This document shows, piece after piece, positions 5,548 to 12,990 of a stretch of DNA of 14,359 nucleotides (the first letter of the stretch is position 1; the number at the start of each line of letters is the position of its first letter). Made by a program: the position numbers and the translations under genes. The stretch comes from CAZUZD01 sp964624465 (GTDB taxonomy: Bacteria; Planctomycetota; Planctomycetia; Isosphaerales; Isosphaeraceae). The notes below the pieces were generated by a model. It was not told the origin of the DNA. It saw only the letters and a program-made list of their open reading frames with translations, and ran no database searches. The stretch is taken from assembly GCA_964624465.1 (NCBI GenBank), contig CAZUZD010000147.1, forward strand, positions 1 through 14,359, given 5' to 3'.

Positions 5548-6986
5548 CGGGAGGCCTCCCCGGAGCTGGAGCTGCGGCGCTCGACCGACCAGGCGCCGGC
5601 CGGTCGCACGGTGACGCCGGGGTTGATCAGCGATTTGGGGATCAGGGTGGGCCAGTAGCCGAAGGCCGGTCGCGGCTCGGGCCGGCCGGTGGCGTAGCCG
5701 GCCAGGCCGGGGGGTCCGGCGGTGATCAGCGGGGCCAGCTCGCGGCAGAACCGCGCCACGGCCTCGCGGCGCGGGTCGCGCACGCTGATCCGCAGCACCA
5801 CCTCGAACGGCGGCGCCGCCGGCCGCACGGTGCCGCGCACCACGTCGCCGGCGCCCAGCACCTCCACCAGGGATCGGTCCAGCTCGAACCCCGCGCGGCG
5901 GACCCGCTCCAGCACGATCGCTCCGGCGGCCCGCGCCTTCGCCTCGGCCTGGCGGCCGGTGACGGCGAGCAGGCCGGTGGCCGCCCAGCCGTCGCGGTAC
6001 ACGGCCGAGACCTTGTACTGGTCCGTGGGCGGTCGCCCGATGGCGCCGGTGACGGCCACGCGGTCGGGCCCGGACTGGGCGAGCGCCACGGTCGTCAGGT
6101 CCACGTCGAGGTCGGGCGTGCGGTAGGCGGCCGGATCGCCGATCTCGTAGACGAGCTGCTCGGCGACGTTGCCGACCGTCACCAGGCCGCCGGAGCCATC
6201 GGGCCGGGTGAGCGTGCACGAGCCGTCGGCGGCCAGCTCGGCGATCGGGTAGCCGATGCCGGCGAGGTCGGGCACGTGTTCCCAGTCGTGCCAGAGGCCG
6301 CCGGTGGCCTGGGCGCCGCACTCGATGAGGTGGCCGGCGACCGAGGCCCCGGCCAGGCGGTCCCAGTCGTCCCAGGCCCAGCCGAAGTGCGCCACGGCCG
6401 GCCCCAGGGTCAGCGACGCATCCGCCACCCGGCCGGTCAGCACCAGCCGCGCGCCCCGCCGCAGGGCCTCGGCGATCGGCCGGGCGCCCAGGTACGCGTT
6501 GGCGCAGACGAGCCGGTTGGCGATCGCGGCGATGGGCTGGCCGGTCTCCAGGTGCGGGAACGTCGCGCCGTCGGCGATCCAGCCGGGGAGGTGGTCGAGC
6601 AGGTCGTCCCCCTCGACGACCGCGATCGGCAGCGCCGGGTCGACGACCGAGGCGCACGCGGCCGCGCAGGCCTCGGGGTTCAGGCCGCCGCCGTTGGTGA
6701 CGATCGTCAGCCCCGGCCGGTCCCGCAGCGCCGGCGCCAGCCTGGCCAGCAGCGGCGGCAGGTCGGTGACGAAGCCGGCGCGGGCGTCCTTCGACCGCAC
6801 GTGAGCCAGGATCGCCAGGGTCAGCTCGGCCAGGTATTCGAGCGTCAGGACGTCGAAGTCGGCCGACTCGACCAGCCGCACCGGGGCGTCGATCGAGTCG
6901 CCCCAGAAGCCGGCGCCATTGGCCACGCGCAGGGAGCGGGCCCTGGCGTGCGAGGGGGTGCCGGCTGGCAGTTCCCGGTCCGTCAT
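5544..6986 (-). CDS. AtuA family protein (DUF1446), N-terminal domain only
   Basis: This 480-residue protein matches the DUF1446/AtuA family. It has R-V-A-N-G-A-G-F-W-G-D-S near the N-terminus (20-31), T-N-G-G-G-L-N-P (97-104), a T-G-R-V-A-D-A-S-L segment in the middle and Y-K-V-S-A-V-Y-R-D-G-W later. AtuA is essential for citronellol/geraniol use in pseudomonads, but its reaction is not established, and homologues occur with acyl-CoA carboxylases in organisms not known for terpene growth. Many AtuA proteins also carry a further C-terminal domain of about 100 residues; here that domain is a separate overlapping gene. ATG 6986 has GGAGG 9 nt upstream. It follows the RidA gene by 99 nt that contain a strong hairpin. 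The C-terminus is Ser-rich (R-S-S-S-S-G-E-A-S-R), looking like a linker remnant. Cytoplasmic; no signal peptide or membrane segment. Confidence 0.88.
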   Translation of the reverse strand: MTDRELPAGTPSHARARSLRVANGAGFWGDSIDAPVRLVESADFDVLTLEYLAELTLAILAHVRSKDARAGFVTDLPPLLARLAPALRDRPGLTIVTNGGGLNPEACAAACASVVDPALPIAVVEGDDLLDHLPGWIADGATFPHLETGQPIAAIANRLVCANAYLGARPIAEALRRGARLVLTGRVADASLTLGPAVAHFGWAWDDWDRLAGASVAGHLIECGAQATGGLWHDWEHVPDLAGIGYPIAELAADGSCTLTRPDGSGGLVTVGNVAEQLVYEIGDPAAYRTPDLDVDLTTVALAQSGPDRVAVTGAIGRPPTDQYKVSAVYRDGWAATGLLAVTGRQAEAKARAAGAIVLERVRRAGFELDRSLVEVLGAGDVVRGTVRPAAPPFEVVLRISVRDPRREAVARFCRELAPLITAGPPGLAGYATGRPEPRPAFGYWPTLIPKSLINPGVTVRPAGAWSVERRSSSSGEASR

Positions 6987-7046
6987 GTGACCCGGCCTCC
7001 CGGGGCCCGTTCGGGCCTGGCCGCCGGGGGGGCGGCCCGTGGGGGG

Positions 7047-7073
7047 CCCGCCGGCACGTGGCGTGCCGGCGGG
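7047..7073. terminator. 12-bp GC-rich hairpin between ridA-like and atuA-like genes
   Basis: CCCGCCGGCACG (7047-7058) and CGTGCCGGCGGG (7062-7073) pair perfectly around a 3-nt loop, 13 nt after the RidA-family stop codon. On the minus strand it is followed by a C-run, not U, so it is not a standard intrinsic terminator. It could cause partial termination, pausing or protection of the upstream message, lowering expression of the genes after it. It could also simply be one more intergenic repeat. Confidence 0.5.
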
Positions 7074-7085
7074 CGGAACTCGGGC

Positions 7086-7478
7086 TCAGGCCTCGCCGAC
7101 CAGGGCGTCGGCCTCGATCTCGACGAGCATCTTCGGGTCGATCAGGCGGCTGATCTCGACCATCGCGGTCGCCGGGCGGATCGCGCCGAAGAACTCGCCG
7201 TGGGCCCGGCCGACCGGCTCCCACTCGGCGATGTTCGTGCAGTAGATGCGGGTGCGCACGACGTCGGTCAGGCTGGCGCCGGCGGCCTTGAGCGCCGTCT
7301 CGATGTTCTTGAGCGCCTGGACCGTCTGCGCGTGGGCATCACCCTCGCCGACGATCTGGCCGTCGGCGCCGGTGGCGGTGGTGCCGGAGACGAACACGTG
7401 GGTCCCGACCCGCACGGCCCGCGAATAGCCGACGATCGGCTCCCACTTGCTGCCGGTCGAGATGTTCTGCCTGGACAT
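7086..7478 (-). CDS. RidA/YjgF/YER057c family protein lacking the imine-deaminase arginine
   Basis: A 130-residue protein of normal length for the trimeric RidA family. Typical parts are the first strands (R-V-G-T-H-V-F-V-S-G-T-T, 23-34), the helix Q-T-V-Q-A-L-K-N-I-E-T-A-L (51-63), V-V-R-T-R-I-Y-C-T-N-I (73-83) and R-P-A-T-A-M-V-E-I (101-109), then V-E-I-E-A-D-A (119-125). In active RidA enamine/imine deaminases the motif is P-A-R-S-x-V-E-V, with Arg105 (E. coli) binding the substrate carboxylate; here T104 stands in its place. It is therefore more likely one of the other Rid subfamilies, which are not shown to deaminate 2-iminoacids. ATG 7478 has GGAG 10 nt upstream. It sits 59 nt after the carboxylase, so a role on an acyl-CoA or keto intermediate is possible but not visible. 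Confidence 0.88.
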   Translation of the reverse strand: MSRQNISTGSKWEPIVGYSRAVRVGTHVFVSGTTATGADGQIVGEGDAHAQTVQALKNIETALKAAGASLTDVVRTRIYCTNIAEWEPVGRAHGEFFGAIRPATAMVEISRLIDPKMLVEIEADALVGEA

Positions 7479-7537
7479 GGACGGTGCACTCCGGATTCGG
7501 GCGGCGAGCCACAGCGTCGGCGGGGCTCGGGTCAGAC

Positions 7538-9178
7538 TCAGACCTGGAAAACGCCGAGCGGAAACCCCGCGGTCGCCCGCGGTCGGCAGGCGAGGTCGAG
7601 GGCGAACCCGAGCACGTCGCGGGTGCGCTCGGGCTCGACGAGGGCGTCGACCCAGAGCCGCGCCGCGGCGTAGCGGATCTCGGTCTCGCGATCGTAGCGG
7701 GCCCGCAGCGACTCGGCTAGCTCGCGGAGCGCCGGCTCGTCCGGTTCCTGCCCCTGCCGCTTCAGCGTCGCCAGGCGGATGTCGAGCATGGTGCGGGCCG
7801 CCTGCTCGGCCCCCATCACCGCATACCGGGCCCCCGGCCAGGCGAAGACGAAGCGGGGGTCATACGCCCGGCCGCAGAGGGCGTAGTGACCGGCGCCGAA
7901 GGAGTGGCCGACGATCAGCGTGAGCTTGGGCACGATGCTGTTGCTGACGGCGCTGACGAGCTTGGCCCCGGCGCGGATGATTCCCGACCGCTCGGCGTCG
8001 CGGCCGACGTCGAAGCCGTTGACATCCTGCACGAACAGCAGCGGCACCCGCGACTGGTTGCACTCCAGCACGAACCGCGCGGCCTTCTCGGCCGCATCCG
8101 CGTAGAGCACGCCCCCGAACTGGAACGGGCCCCCCGTCGCCGGTCGCGACCGCAACCGCTGGTTGGCCACCACGCCCAGCGGCCGGCCCCCCAGCCGGCC
8201 GAAGCCGCAGACGAGCGTGGCGCCGTACTCGGGCCGGTACTCGTCGAACGGGCTGCCGTCGAGGATCGTCGCCAGCAGGTCGCGCACGTCGTACTGGGCC
8301 GAGGGGTCGGTCCGCACGATCTCGTAGGCGTCGGCCCCCGGCCGCAGCGGCGGGACCACGGGGTCGGTCGCGGGCTCGGGGTCGGGGGGCAGCAACGCGA
8401 CCAGCCGTCGGATCCGCGCCAGGCAGGCGGGGTCGTCGGGCTCGCGGTAGTCGACCGTGCCGCTGACGGCCGCGTGCATGCCGGGGCCGCCGAGGTCCTC
8501 GTGCGAGACGTCCTGCCCGATGGCCGCCTTCACCAGCGCCGGGCCCGCCAGGTACAGGCCCGAGCCCTCGGTCATCAGCACCGTGTCGCAGAGCACGGGC
8601 AGATACGCCCCGCCGGCGACGCAGTGGCCCATGATCGCGGCATATTGCGGGACGCCCTGCGCCGAGAGCACGGCGTTGTTGCGGAAGATCCGGCCGAAGT
8701 CGTCGTCGTCGGGGAACACCTCGTCCTGCATCGGCAGGAAGACGCCCGAGGAGTCGACCAGGTAGATCACCGGCAGGCGGTGCTCGCCGGCGACCCGCTG
8801 GGCGCGGAGCATCTTCTTGATCGTCATCGGGAAGCAGGCGCCGGCCTTGACGGTGGCGTCGCTGGCGACGATCAGGCACCGCCGGCCCGAGACGCTGGCG
8901 ATCGTGGTGACGACCCCCGCGGCCGGCGCCCCGCCCCACTCGGCGTACATCTCGTGCGCGGCCCAGAGGCCCAGCTCCAGGCTCGGCGCGTCGGGGTCGA
9001 TCAGCGCCGCGATCCGCTCGCGGGCCGTGAGCCGGCCCCGCTCGTGCTGCCGCGCCACGGCCTCGGCGCCGCCCCCCTCGCGGATCCGCTCGGCGCCGGC
9101 GCGGAGGCTCTCGGCCGCCTCCCGGAGCGAGGGTTCCTGGCCGCGATGGTGGCGAGGCGAGGCGGCCGGTTCGGTCAC
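7538..9178 (-). CDS. Acyl-CoA carboxylase beta (carboxyltransferase) subunit, MCC/AtuC type
   Basis: This 546-residue protein transfers CO2 from carboxybiotin to an acyl-CoA, as in 3-methylcrotonyl-CoA, geranyl-CoA or related carboxylases. The N-domain shows G-R-L-T-A-R-E-R-I (48-56) and M-G-H-C-V-A-G-G-A-Y (183-192), an oxyanion-hole segment. The C-domain has V-G-H-S-F-G-A-G-H-Y-A-L-C-G-R-A-Y (423-439) followed by F-A-W-P-G-A-R-Y-A-V-M-G-A-E-Q-A-A, which is characteristic of the MCC-beta branch. Length is normal. The start is GTG 9178, preceded by a purine-rich AGGGGG; no ATG fits better. It is the first gene of the operon. The biotin carboxylase/BCCP alpha subunit that it needs is not in this window. 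Whether it acts on methylcrotonyl-, geranyl- or another acyl-CoA cannot be decided by eye. Confidence 0.9.
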   Translation of the reverse strand: MTEPAASPRHHRGQEPSLREAAESLRAGAERIREGGGAEAVARQHERGRLTARERIAALIDPDAPSLELGLWAAHEMYAEWGGAPAAGVVTTIASVSGRRCLIVASDATVKAGACFPMTIKKMLRAQRVAGEHRLPVIYLVDSSGVFLPMQDEVFPDDDDFGRIFRNNAVLSAQGVPQYAAIMGHCVAGGAYLPVLCDTVLMTEGSGLYLAGPALVKAAIGQDVSHEDLGGPGMHAAVSGTVDYREPDDPACLARIRRLVALLPPDPEPATDPVVPPLRPGADAYEIVRTDPSAQYDVRDLLATILDGSPFDEYRPEYGATLVCGFGRLGGRPLGVVANQRLRSRPATGGPFQFGGVLYADAAEKAARFVLECNQSRVPLLFVQDVNGFDVGRDAERSGIIRAGAKLVSAVSNSIVPKLTLIVGHSFGAGHYALCGRAYDPRFVFAWPGARYAVMGAEQAARTMLDIRLATLKRQGQEPDEPALRELAESLRARYDRETEIRYAAARLWVDALVEPERTRDVLGFALDLACRPRATAGFPLGVFQV

Positions 9179-9283
9179 GACGGTGCCCCCTGCGAGTGCG
9201 GTGGCGGCCCGGTCCGGAGTCGATCACTGTGTTCCGTACGGCCCGCCGTGCGGCGCCGGCATGGCATCGCGAGGCGGGTGGCT

Positions 9284-9348
9284 TGTAGGGTCCGCTGTGC
9301 GGACCGATCCGGATCCAATTGAAGCCGGTCCGCACAGCGGACCCTACA
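9284..9348. repeat. 23-bp perfect inverted repeat with 19-nt loop
   Basis: Arms at 9284-9306 and 9326-9348 are exact reverse complements and contain GTAGGGTCCGCTGTGCGG. They lie between the carboxylase start and the SWIM gene stop. The right arm supplies the TAG stop codon of the SWIM gene (9346-9344). I believe this word is a common dispersed repeat in Isosphaeraceae-type planctomycetes (recall, not checked). As RNA it would form a very strong stem-loop just after the SWIM coding sequence, and so could separate it from the operon downstream. Confidence 0.85.
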
Positions 9349-9691
9349 GGGCACGAAAACCGGGCTGCGGGCGGGGCCGGGGCGGTTCGGCGGCGATCAG
9401 GCCGCAGGCGCTCAGGGCCTGGACGTGCTTGCAGCCGGCCGGGTCGAGGCCGTCGCGGCGGAAGACGAAGTCAGGGCAGTCGCAGGCCGGCCCGTGGGCC
9501 GTCAGGGTCACGTCGTAGAGCGTGCCGTCGGGCTTCAGGAGCCGGAACGCCGCGCGGGCGATGGCCGGGTCGGCGGCGACCTGCCGGACCGCGTAGAGCT
9601 GGTCGCGGATGCTCAGGTACAGGGTCGCCGGGGCCGGGGCCGTCGACGGGCTCGGGCGCCGGCGGCGGGTCGCGGGGGCGGTGGCAGTCAC
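9344..9691 (-). CDS. Small SWIM zinc-finger protein
   Basis: With GTG 9691 as start the protein has 115 residues. A basic, Pro/Ala-rich N-terminus (R-R-R-R, 9-12) leads into a compact domain (24-67, including R-L-L-K-P-D-G-T-L-Y-D-V). A SWIM motif C-x-C-x14-C-x-H follows, at C70, C72, C87 and H89 (C-D-C-P-D-F and G-C-K-H-V-Q-A-L). SWIM fingers bind zinc and mediate DNA or protein contacts; here no partner domain is present. The frame is open up to 9817, but a promoter-like pair at 9770-9743 lies inside that extension, so I prefer the inner GTG; no well-placed ribosome site supports any start. The stop codon is inside the inverted repeat. It is divergent from the histidine kinase. Role unknown. 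Confidence 0.72.
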   Translation of the reverse strand: MTATAPATRRRRPSPSTAPAPATLYLSIRDQLYAVRQVAADPAIARAAFRLLKPDGTLYDVTLTAHGPACDCPDFVFRRDGLDPAGCKHVQALSACGLIAAEPPRPRPQPGFRAL

Positions 9692-9742
9692 GGCGCGTCC
9701 GGGCGTCGGCCTCGGCCTCCGGGAGCGAGATGAGTGTGCGCA

Positions 9743-9770
9743 ATTATAGGGCCCCTGCCCCCCCGGACAA
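9743..9770 (-). promoter_or_regulatory. Sigma70-like promoter for the SWIM gene
   Basis: On the minus strand TTGTCC (9770-9765) and a perfect TATAAT (9748-9743) are 16 nt apart. This is the most AT-rich spot of the divergent gap. Transcription would start near 9736, about 45 nt before GTG 9691. Confidence 0.5.
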
Positions 9771-9896
9771 GGCGCTGGCCGCGCCCTGGACGACGGCCTC
9801 TGGAACGCGACTTGCACTCGGAGAGTCCAGCCGGACGCGGGTTTTCCCTGACAGGGCGCGGGGTCGGGAACTTCATTTGCATGACAAGCCCTTGTT

Positions 9897-9915
9897 GGTG
9901 GGCCGGAGGCCCGCC
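9897..9915 (+). promoter_or_regulatory. Hairpin enclosing the Shine-Dalgarno of the histidine kinase gene
   Basis: GGTGGGCC (9897-9904) can pair with GGCCCGCC (9908-9915) around a GGA loop, with one G-U pair. The GGAGG ribosome site (9905-9909) sits in the loop and upper stem. It ends 6 nt before GTG 9916 and 12 nt before ATG 9922. It may dampen translation initiation. Confidence 0.4.
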
Positions 9916-9921
9916 GTGGCC

Positions 9922-12834
9922 ATGGGGGAGACCAGGGTGTCGGACGTCGGGAGCGAGTGGATCCTGGATGCGGTGGCCGAACCGGTGCTCGTCTGCGACG
10001 GCTCCGGTCACCTGCAGCACGCCAACCCCGCCGCTCGCGCGTTGCTTGGCGAGCCGATCCCGGACATCCTGCTGCGCACCATCCGGCAAGACACTGCGCA
10101 GTCGGCAGCGAGCGGTGCCGGCGCCACGCCCGACGAGCCGGCGCCGGTCGGCGGCGCGGCCCCGCCCGGGTCCGGCCCCGGTCGCTCCCGGCTGCGGCTG
10201 CGAGCCGCCGACGGCTCGGAGCTGACCCTGGAGCTCGACGTGCGCCGGCTGGACGCCCCGGGTTCGGACCCCGACGCCCCGCCGTCGCGGCTGCTGGGCA
10301 CCCTGCGGGTTGTCGCTCCGGCGGCCGGGGCCGCCGGCGGGACCGACCGGCCCAACGACCTGCCCCGGATCGTGCAGGCCGTCGCCCGCGCGGCCACGGC
10401 GCTCAGCGGGGGCCTGGACCTGGACCAGGCGCTCCAGCTGGCCGTGCGCACGCTGGTCTATGACTGCGACGCGGCCCTGGCGCGGGTCTGGCTGCTCGAC
10501 CCGGCCGACGGCACCCTCTGCCTGCGGGCCAGCGCCGGCCTGACCGAGCAGGTCGATGGGGACGTGCTGGCCCGCGTAGACCCCGAGGCCGACCCGACCG
10601 AGCTGGGCCAGGTGGCGCGCAGCCGGCGGCCGCTGGTGCGGGCGGTGGCCCCCGAGGCCGGCCGGATCGACGCCCGGGCCCCCTCGACGGCGATCTCGGC
10701 CCTGGTCGTGCTCCCCCTGATCTCCGGCGGCGAGCTCCGCGGGGTGCTGCTGCATGCCGCCCGGCGCCCCCCCGAGCCGGCGGTGGTCGAGGCGCTCACG
10801 GGCTTCGCCGCGATCGTCGCGGCCGCGGTCCGCGACGAGCTGATCGTGCGCCGCGAGCAGGCCGCGCGGATCGAGGCCGAGGACCAGCGCCGCAAGCTCC
10901 AGACGATCCTCGACACCGTCTCGGTCGGCGTGCTGCTGGCCGAGGGGCCCGAGGCCCACCTGAGCGTGACCAATCCGGCAGCCCGCGCCATCCTGGGGCG
11001 CGAGGTGGCCGGCGCGTCGCTGGACTGGTTCCTGGCGAACCACCCGGCGCGGGGGCTCGACGGCCAGCCGGTGGCCGACGCCGCGCGGCCGTTCTCCCGG
11101 GCCTTCCGCGACCACCAGCGGGTCCGCGAGACGCTCCGGCTGAGCCGCGCCGACGGCTCCGAGGTCGTCCTCGACCTGATGGCCGCCCCGTTCCCCGGGC
11201 CCGAGGGCGGCGCCATCACGACCTTCGCCGACATCACCGACCGGCTCCAGCTCGAGGCCGAGCTCGGCGAGCGGGCGGCGCAGTTCAAGGCCCTGCTGGA
11301 CCACCTGCCGGTGGGCGTGGCCTACTTCGACGCCCGGGGGGTGTGTCGCGCCAGCAACGGACCGGCGCGTCGGATCCTGGGCCGGGTCCGGCGCGAGATC
11401 ACCGGGGCCCCGGCGCCCGAGCTGTTCGCCACCCGGCCGGCGCTGGCCGACGCGCTCGGGCGCTGCATCGCCACCAGCACCCCCCACTCCGACGACGGCG
11501 TGCCCTGGGCCGACGAGCCCGGCTCGATCCGCTACCTCGACTGGCGGTTCGAGCCCCTGCCCCGCTCCGATGCCGGCGTCAACCAGGGGGCGCTGGCGCT
11601 GATCGTCGACGTCACCGAGCGGGCCCTGGCCGAGTTCGCGCTCCAGCGCGCCGCCGAGGCGGCCGAGAGCGCCTCGCGCCGCAAGACCCAGTTCCTCTCG
11701 GCCGTCAGCCACGACCTGCGCACCCCGGTCAACGCCCTGAGCCTCCAGGCCGAGCTGCTCGGCCTCCTGCTCGGCCCCGCCGAGGAGGACTCGGAGCTGC
11801 ACCAGCTCACCGACGACATGCGCAAGGTGGCCGCCAACCTGATCGAGCTGATCAACGACCTGCTCGACCTGACCCGGTTCGACTCGGGCGAGATCGACTA
11901 CCTGCCCAGCGTCTTCCCGCTCGACGAGTTCCTGGAACGCACGCTCCTGCCGATGTCGGCCACGGCCGCGGCCAAGGGCCTCCAGTTTCGCTGGCAGGCC
12001 GACCGGCCGGGGCGCACGGTGCGCGGGGACCGCGTCAAGCTCGCCCGGGTGCTCGGCAACCTCGCCAGCAACGCCGTGAAGTTCACCGATCGCGGCGGGG
12101 TCGAGATCGAGGCCGGCGCCGGGGCCGACGGCGGCCTGCGGCTGGCCGTGCACGACACCGGGCCGGGCATCCCCGAGGCCCAGCTCGAGCGGATCTTCGA
12201 CGAGTTCGCCCAGCTGCGCAACCCCGAACGCGACCGCACCAAAGGCACCGGCCTGGGCCTGGCCATCTGCCGTCGGCTGGTCGAGGGGCTGGGCGGCCGG
12301 CTCAGCGTCGAGAGCCGACTTGATGCCGGCAGCAGCTTCCGGGTCGAGTACCCGGCCGCGCTGATGTCGGCCGACGCCGGCGCCCCCCACCCGACACCCC
12401 CGGCCGGCCCCGAGCCCGGCGAGGCCCCCGGCGGCCTGCCGATCCTGCTCGTCGAGGATGATTCGAACAGCCGCAAGACCCTGGCCCGCCTGCTCGGCCA
12501 CGCCGGCTACCGGGTCGAGACCGCCGACGACGGGCCCTCGGCGCTGGCCGCGCTGGAGCGATCCCGGCCGGCGCTGGTCCTGCTCGACCTGATGATGCCG
12601 GGCATGGACGGCGGCGAGGTGCTCCGCCGGCTCCGCGCCGACCCCCGCACGGCCGACCTCAAGGTGGTGCTGATCACCGGCGACCTGATCGGGATCCGCT
12701 CGGCCGAGCTGACGGCGATGAACGTCGACGGCTTCCTGCCCAAGCCGGTCGACTTCAACGGCCTGCTGGAGATGGTCGCGCGCCTGGCCAGCCCGAAGGC
12801 CCCCGTCGTGGCCCGGTCGGCGCCGGCGGGCTGA
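9922..12834 (+). CDS. Soluble hybrid sensor histidine kinase, PAS-GAF-PAS-PAS-HisKA-HATPase-REC
   Basis: A 970-residue protein with no membrane segment. In order: a PAS-like domain (about 8-70), an Ala/Pro/Gly-rich linker, a GAF domain (about 144-307), a coiled-coil-like linker, PAS (326-441), PAS (455-570), then HisKA with H597 in S-H-D-L-R-T-P. The ATPase domain has N717 in L-A-S-N-A-V-K-F, D-T-G-P-G-I-P (745-751) and K-G-T-G-L-G-L (774-780). The C-terminal receiver has E845-D846-D847, phospho-acceptor D889 in L-D-L-M-M-P-G-M-D-G, T919 and K941. All catalytic residues for autophosphorylation and intramolecular transfer are present. It probably senses a cytoplasmic signal or small ligand. 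No separate response regulator is adjacent, so its output partner is elsewhere. ATG 9922 is used; GTG 9916, in frame, has better spacing to GGAGG and would add two residues. Confidence 0.93.
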   Translation: MGETRVSDVGSEWILDAVAEPVLVCDGSGHLQHANPAARALLGEPIPDILLRTIRQDTAQSAASGAGATPDEPAPVGGAAPPGSGPGRSRLRLRAADGSELTLELDVRRLDAPGSDPDAPPSRLLGTLRVVAPAAGAAGGTDRPNDLPRIVQAVARAATALSGGLDLDQALQLAVRTLVYDCDAALARVWLLDPADGTLCLRASAGLTEQVDGDVLARVDPEADPTELGQVARSRRPLVRAVAPEAGRIDARAPSTAISALVVLPLISGGELRGVLLHAARRPPEPAVVEALTGFAAIVAAAVRDELIVRREQAARIEAEDQRRKLQTILDTVSVGVLLAEGPEAHLSVTNPAARAILGREVAGASLDWFLANHPARGLDGQPVADAARPFSRAFRDHQRVRETLRLSRADGSEVVLDLMAAPFPGPEGGAITTFADITDRLQLEAELGERAAQFKALLDHLPVGVAYFDARGVCRASNGPARRILGRVRREITGAPAPELFATRPALADALGRCIATSTPHSDDGVPWADEPGSIRYLDWRFEPLPRSDAGVNQGALALIVDVTERALAEFALQRAAEAAESASRRKTQFLSAVSHDLRTPVNALSLQAELLGLLLGPAEEDSELHQLTDDMRKVAANLIELINDLLDLTRFDSGEIDYLPSVFPLDEFLERTLLPMSATAAAKGLQFRWQADRPGRTVRGDRVKLARVLGNLASNAVKFTDRGGVEIEAGAGADGGLRLAVHDTGPGIPEAQLERIFDEFAQLRNPERDRTKGTGLGLAICRRLVEGLGGRLSVESRLDAGSSFRVEYPAALMSADAGAPHPTPPAGPEPGEAPGGLPILLVEDDSNSRKTLARLLGHAGYRVETADDGPSALAALERSRPALVLLDLMMPGMDGGEVLRRLRADPRTADLKVVLITGDLIGIRSAELTAMNVDGFLPKPVDFNGLLEMVARLASPKAPVVARSAPAG

Positions 12835-12840
12835 GGCCGC

Positions 12841-12870
12841 TTGAGACCGGCCGTGCGCCGGCCGTATTAT
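12841..12870 (+). promoter_or_regulatory. Sigma70-like promoter for the aldehyde dehydrogenase gene
   Basis: TTGAGA (12841-12846) and TATTAT (12865-12870) are 18 nt apart, starting 6 nt after the kinase stop codon. The spacer carries a small inverted repeat (CCGGC-cgtgc-GCCGG, 12847-12861) that could be an operator. The 5' untranslated region would be about 110 nt. The pair indicates that the dehydrogenase is transcribed on its own rather than as part of a kinase operon. Confidence 0.55.
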
Positions 12871-12990
12871 GACCGGGGTGGGTCACCCCCCCGGCCGCCG
12901 GCCCGCCCGACCGCGAGCGGCGGCCGACGGCGTCTCTCCCCTGCGACCGAGCCCGCCCGGTCGGTCGCGTCCCACCCAGGAGTGCGAGGC

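Noticed and set aside
9344..9817. Longer version of the SWIM protein starting near 9817
   Set aside because: The extension passes through the TATAAT/TTGTCC promoter-like pair and is low-complexity and Arg/Pro-rich. It cannot be fully excluded.
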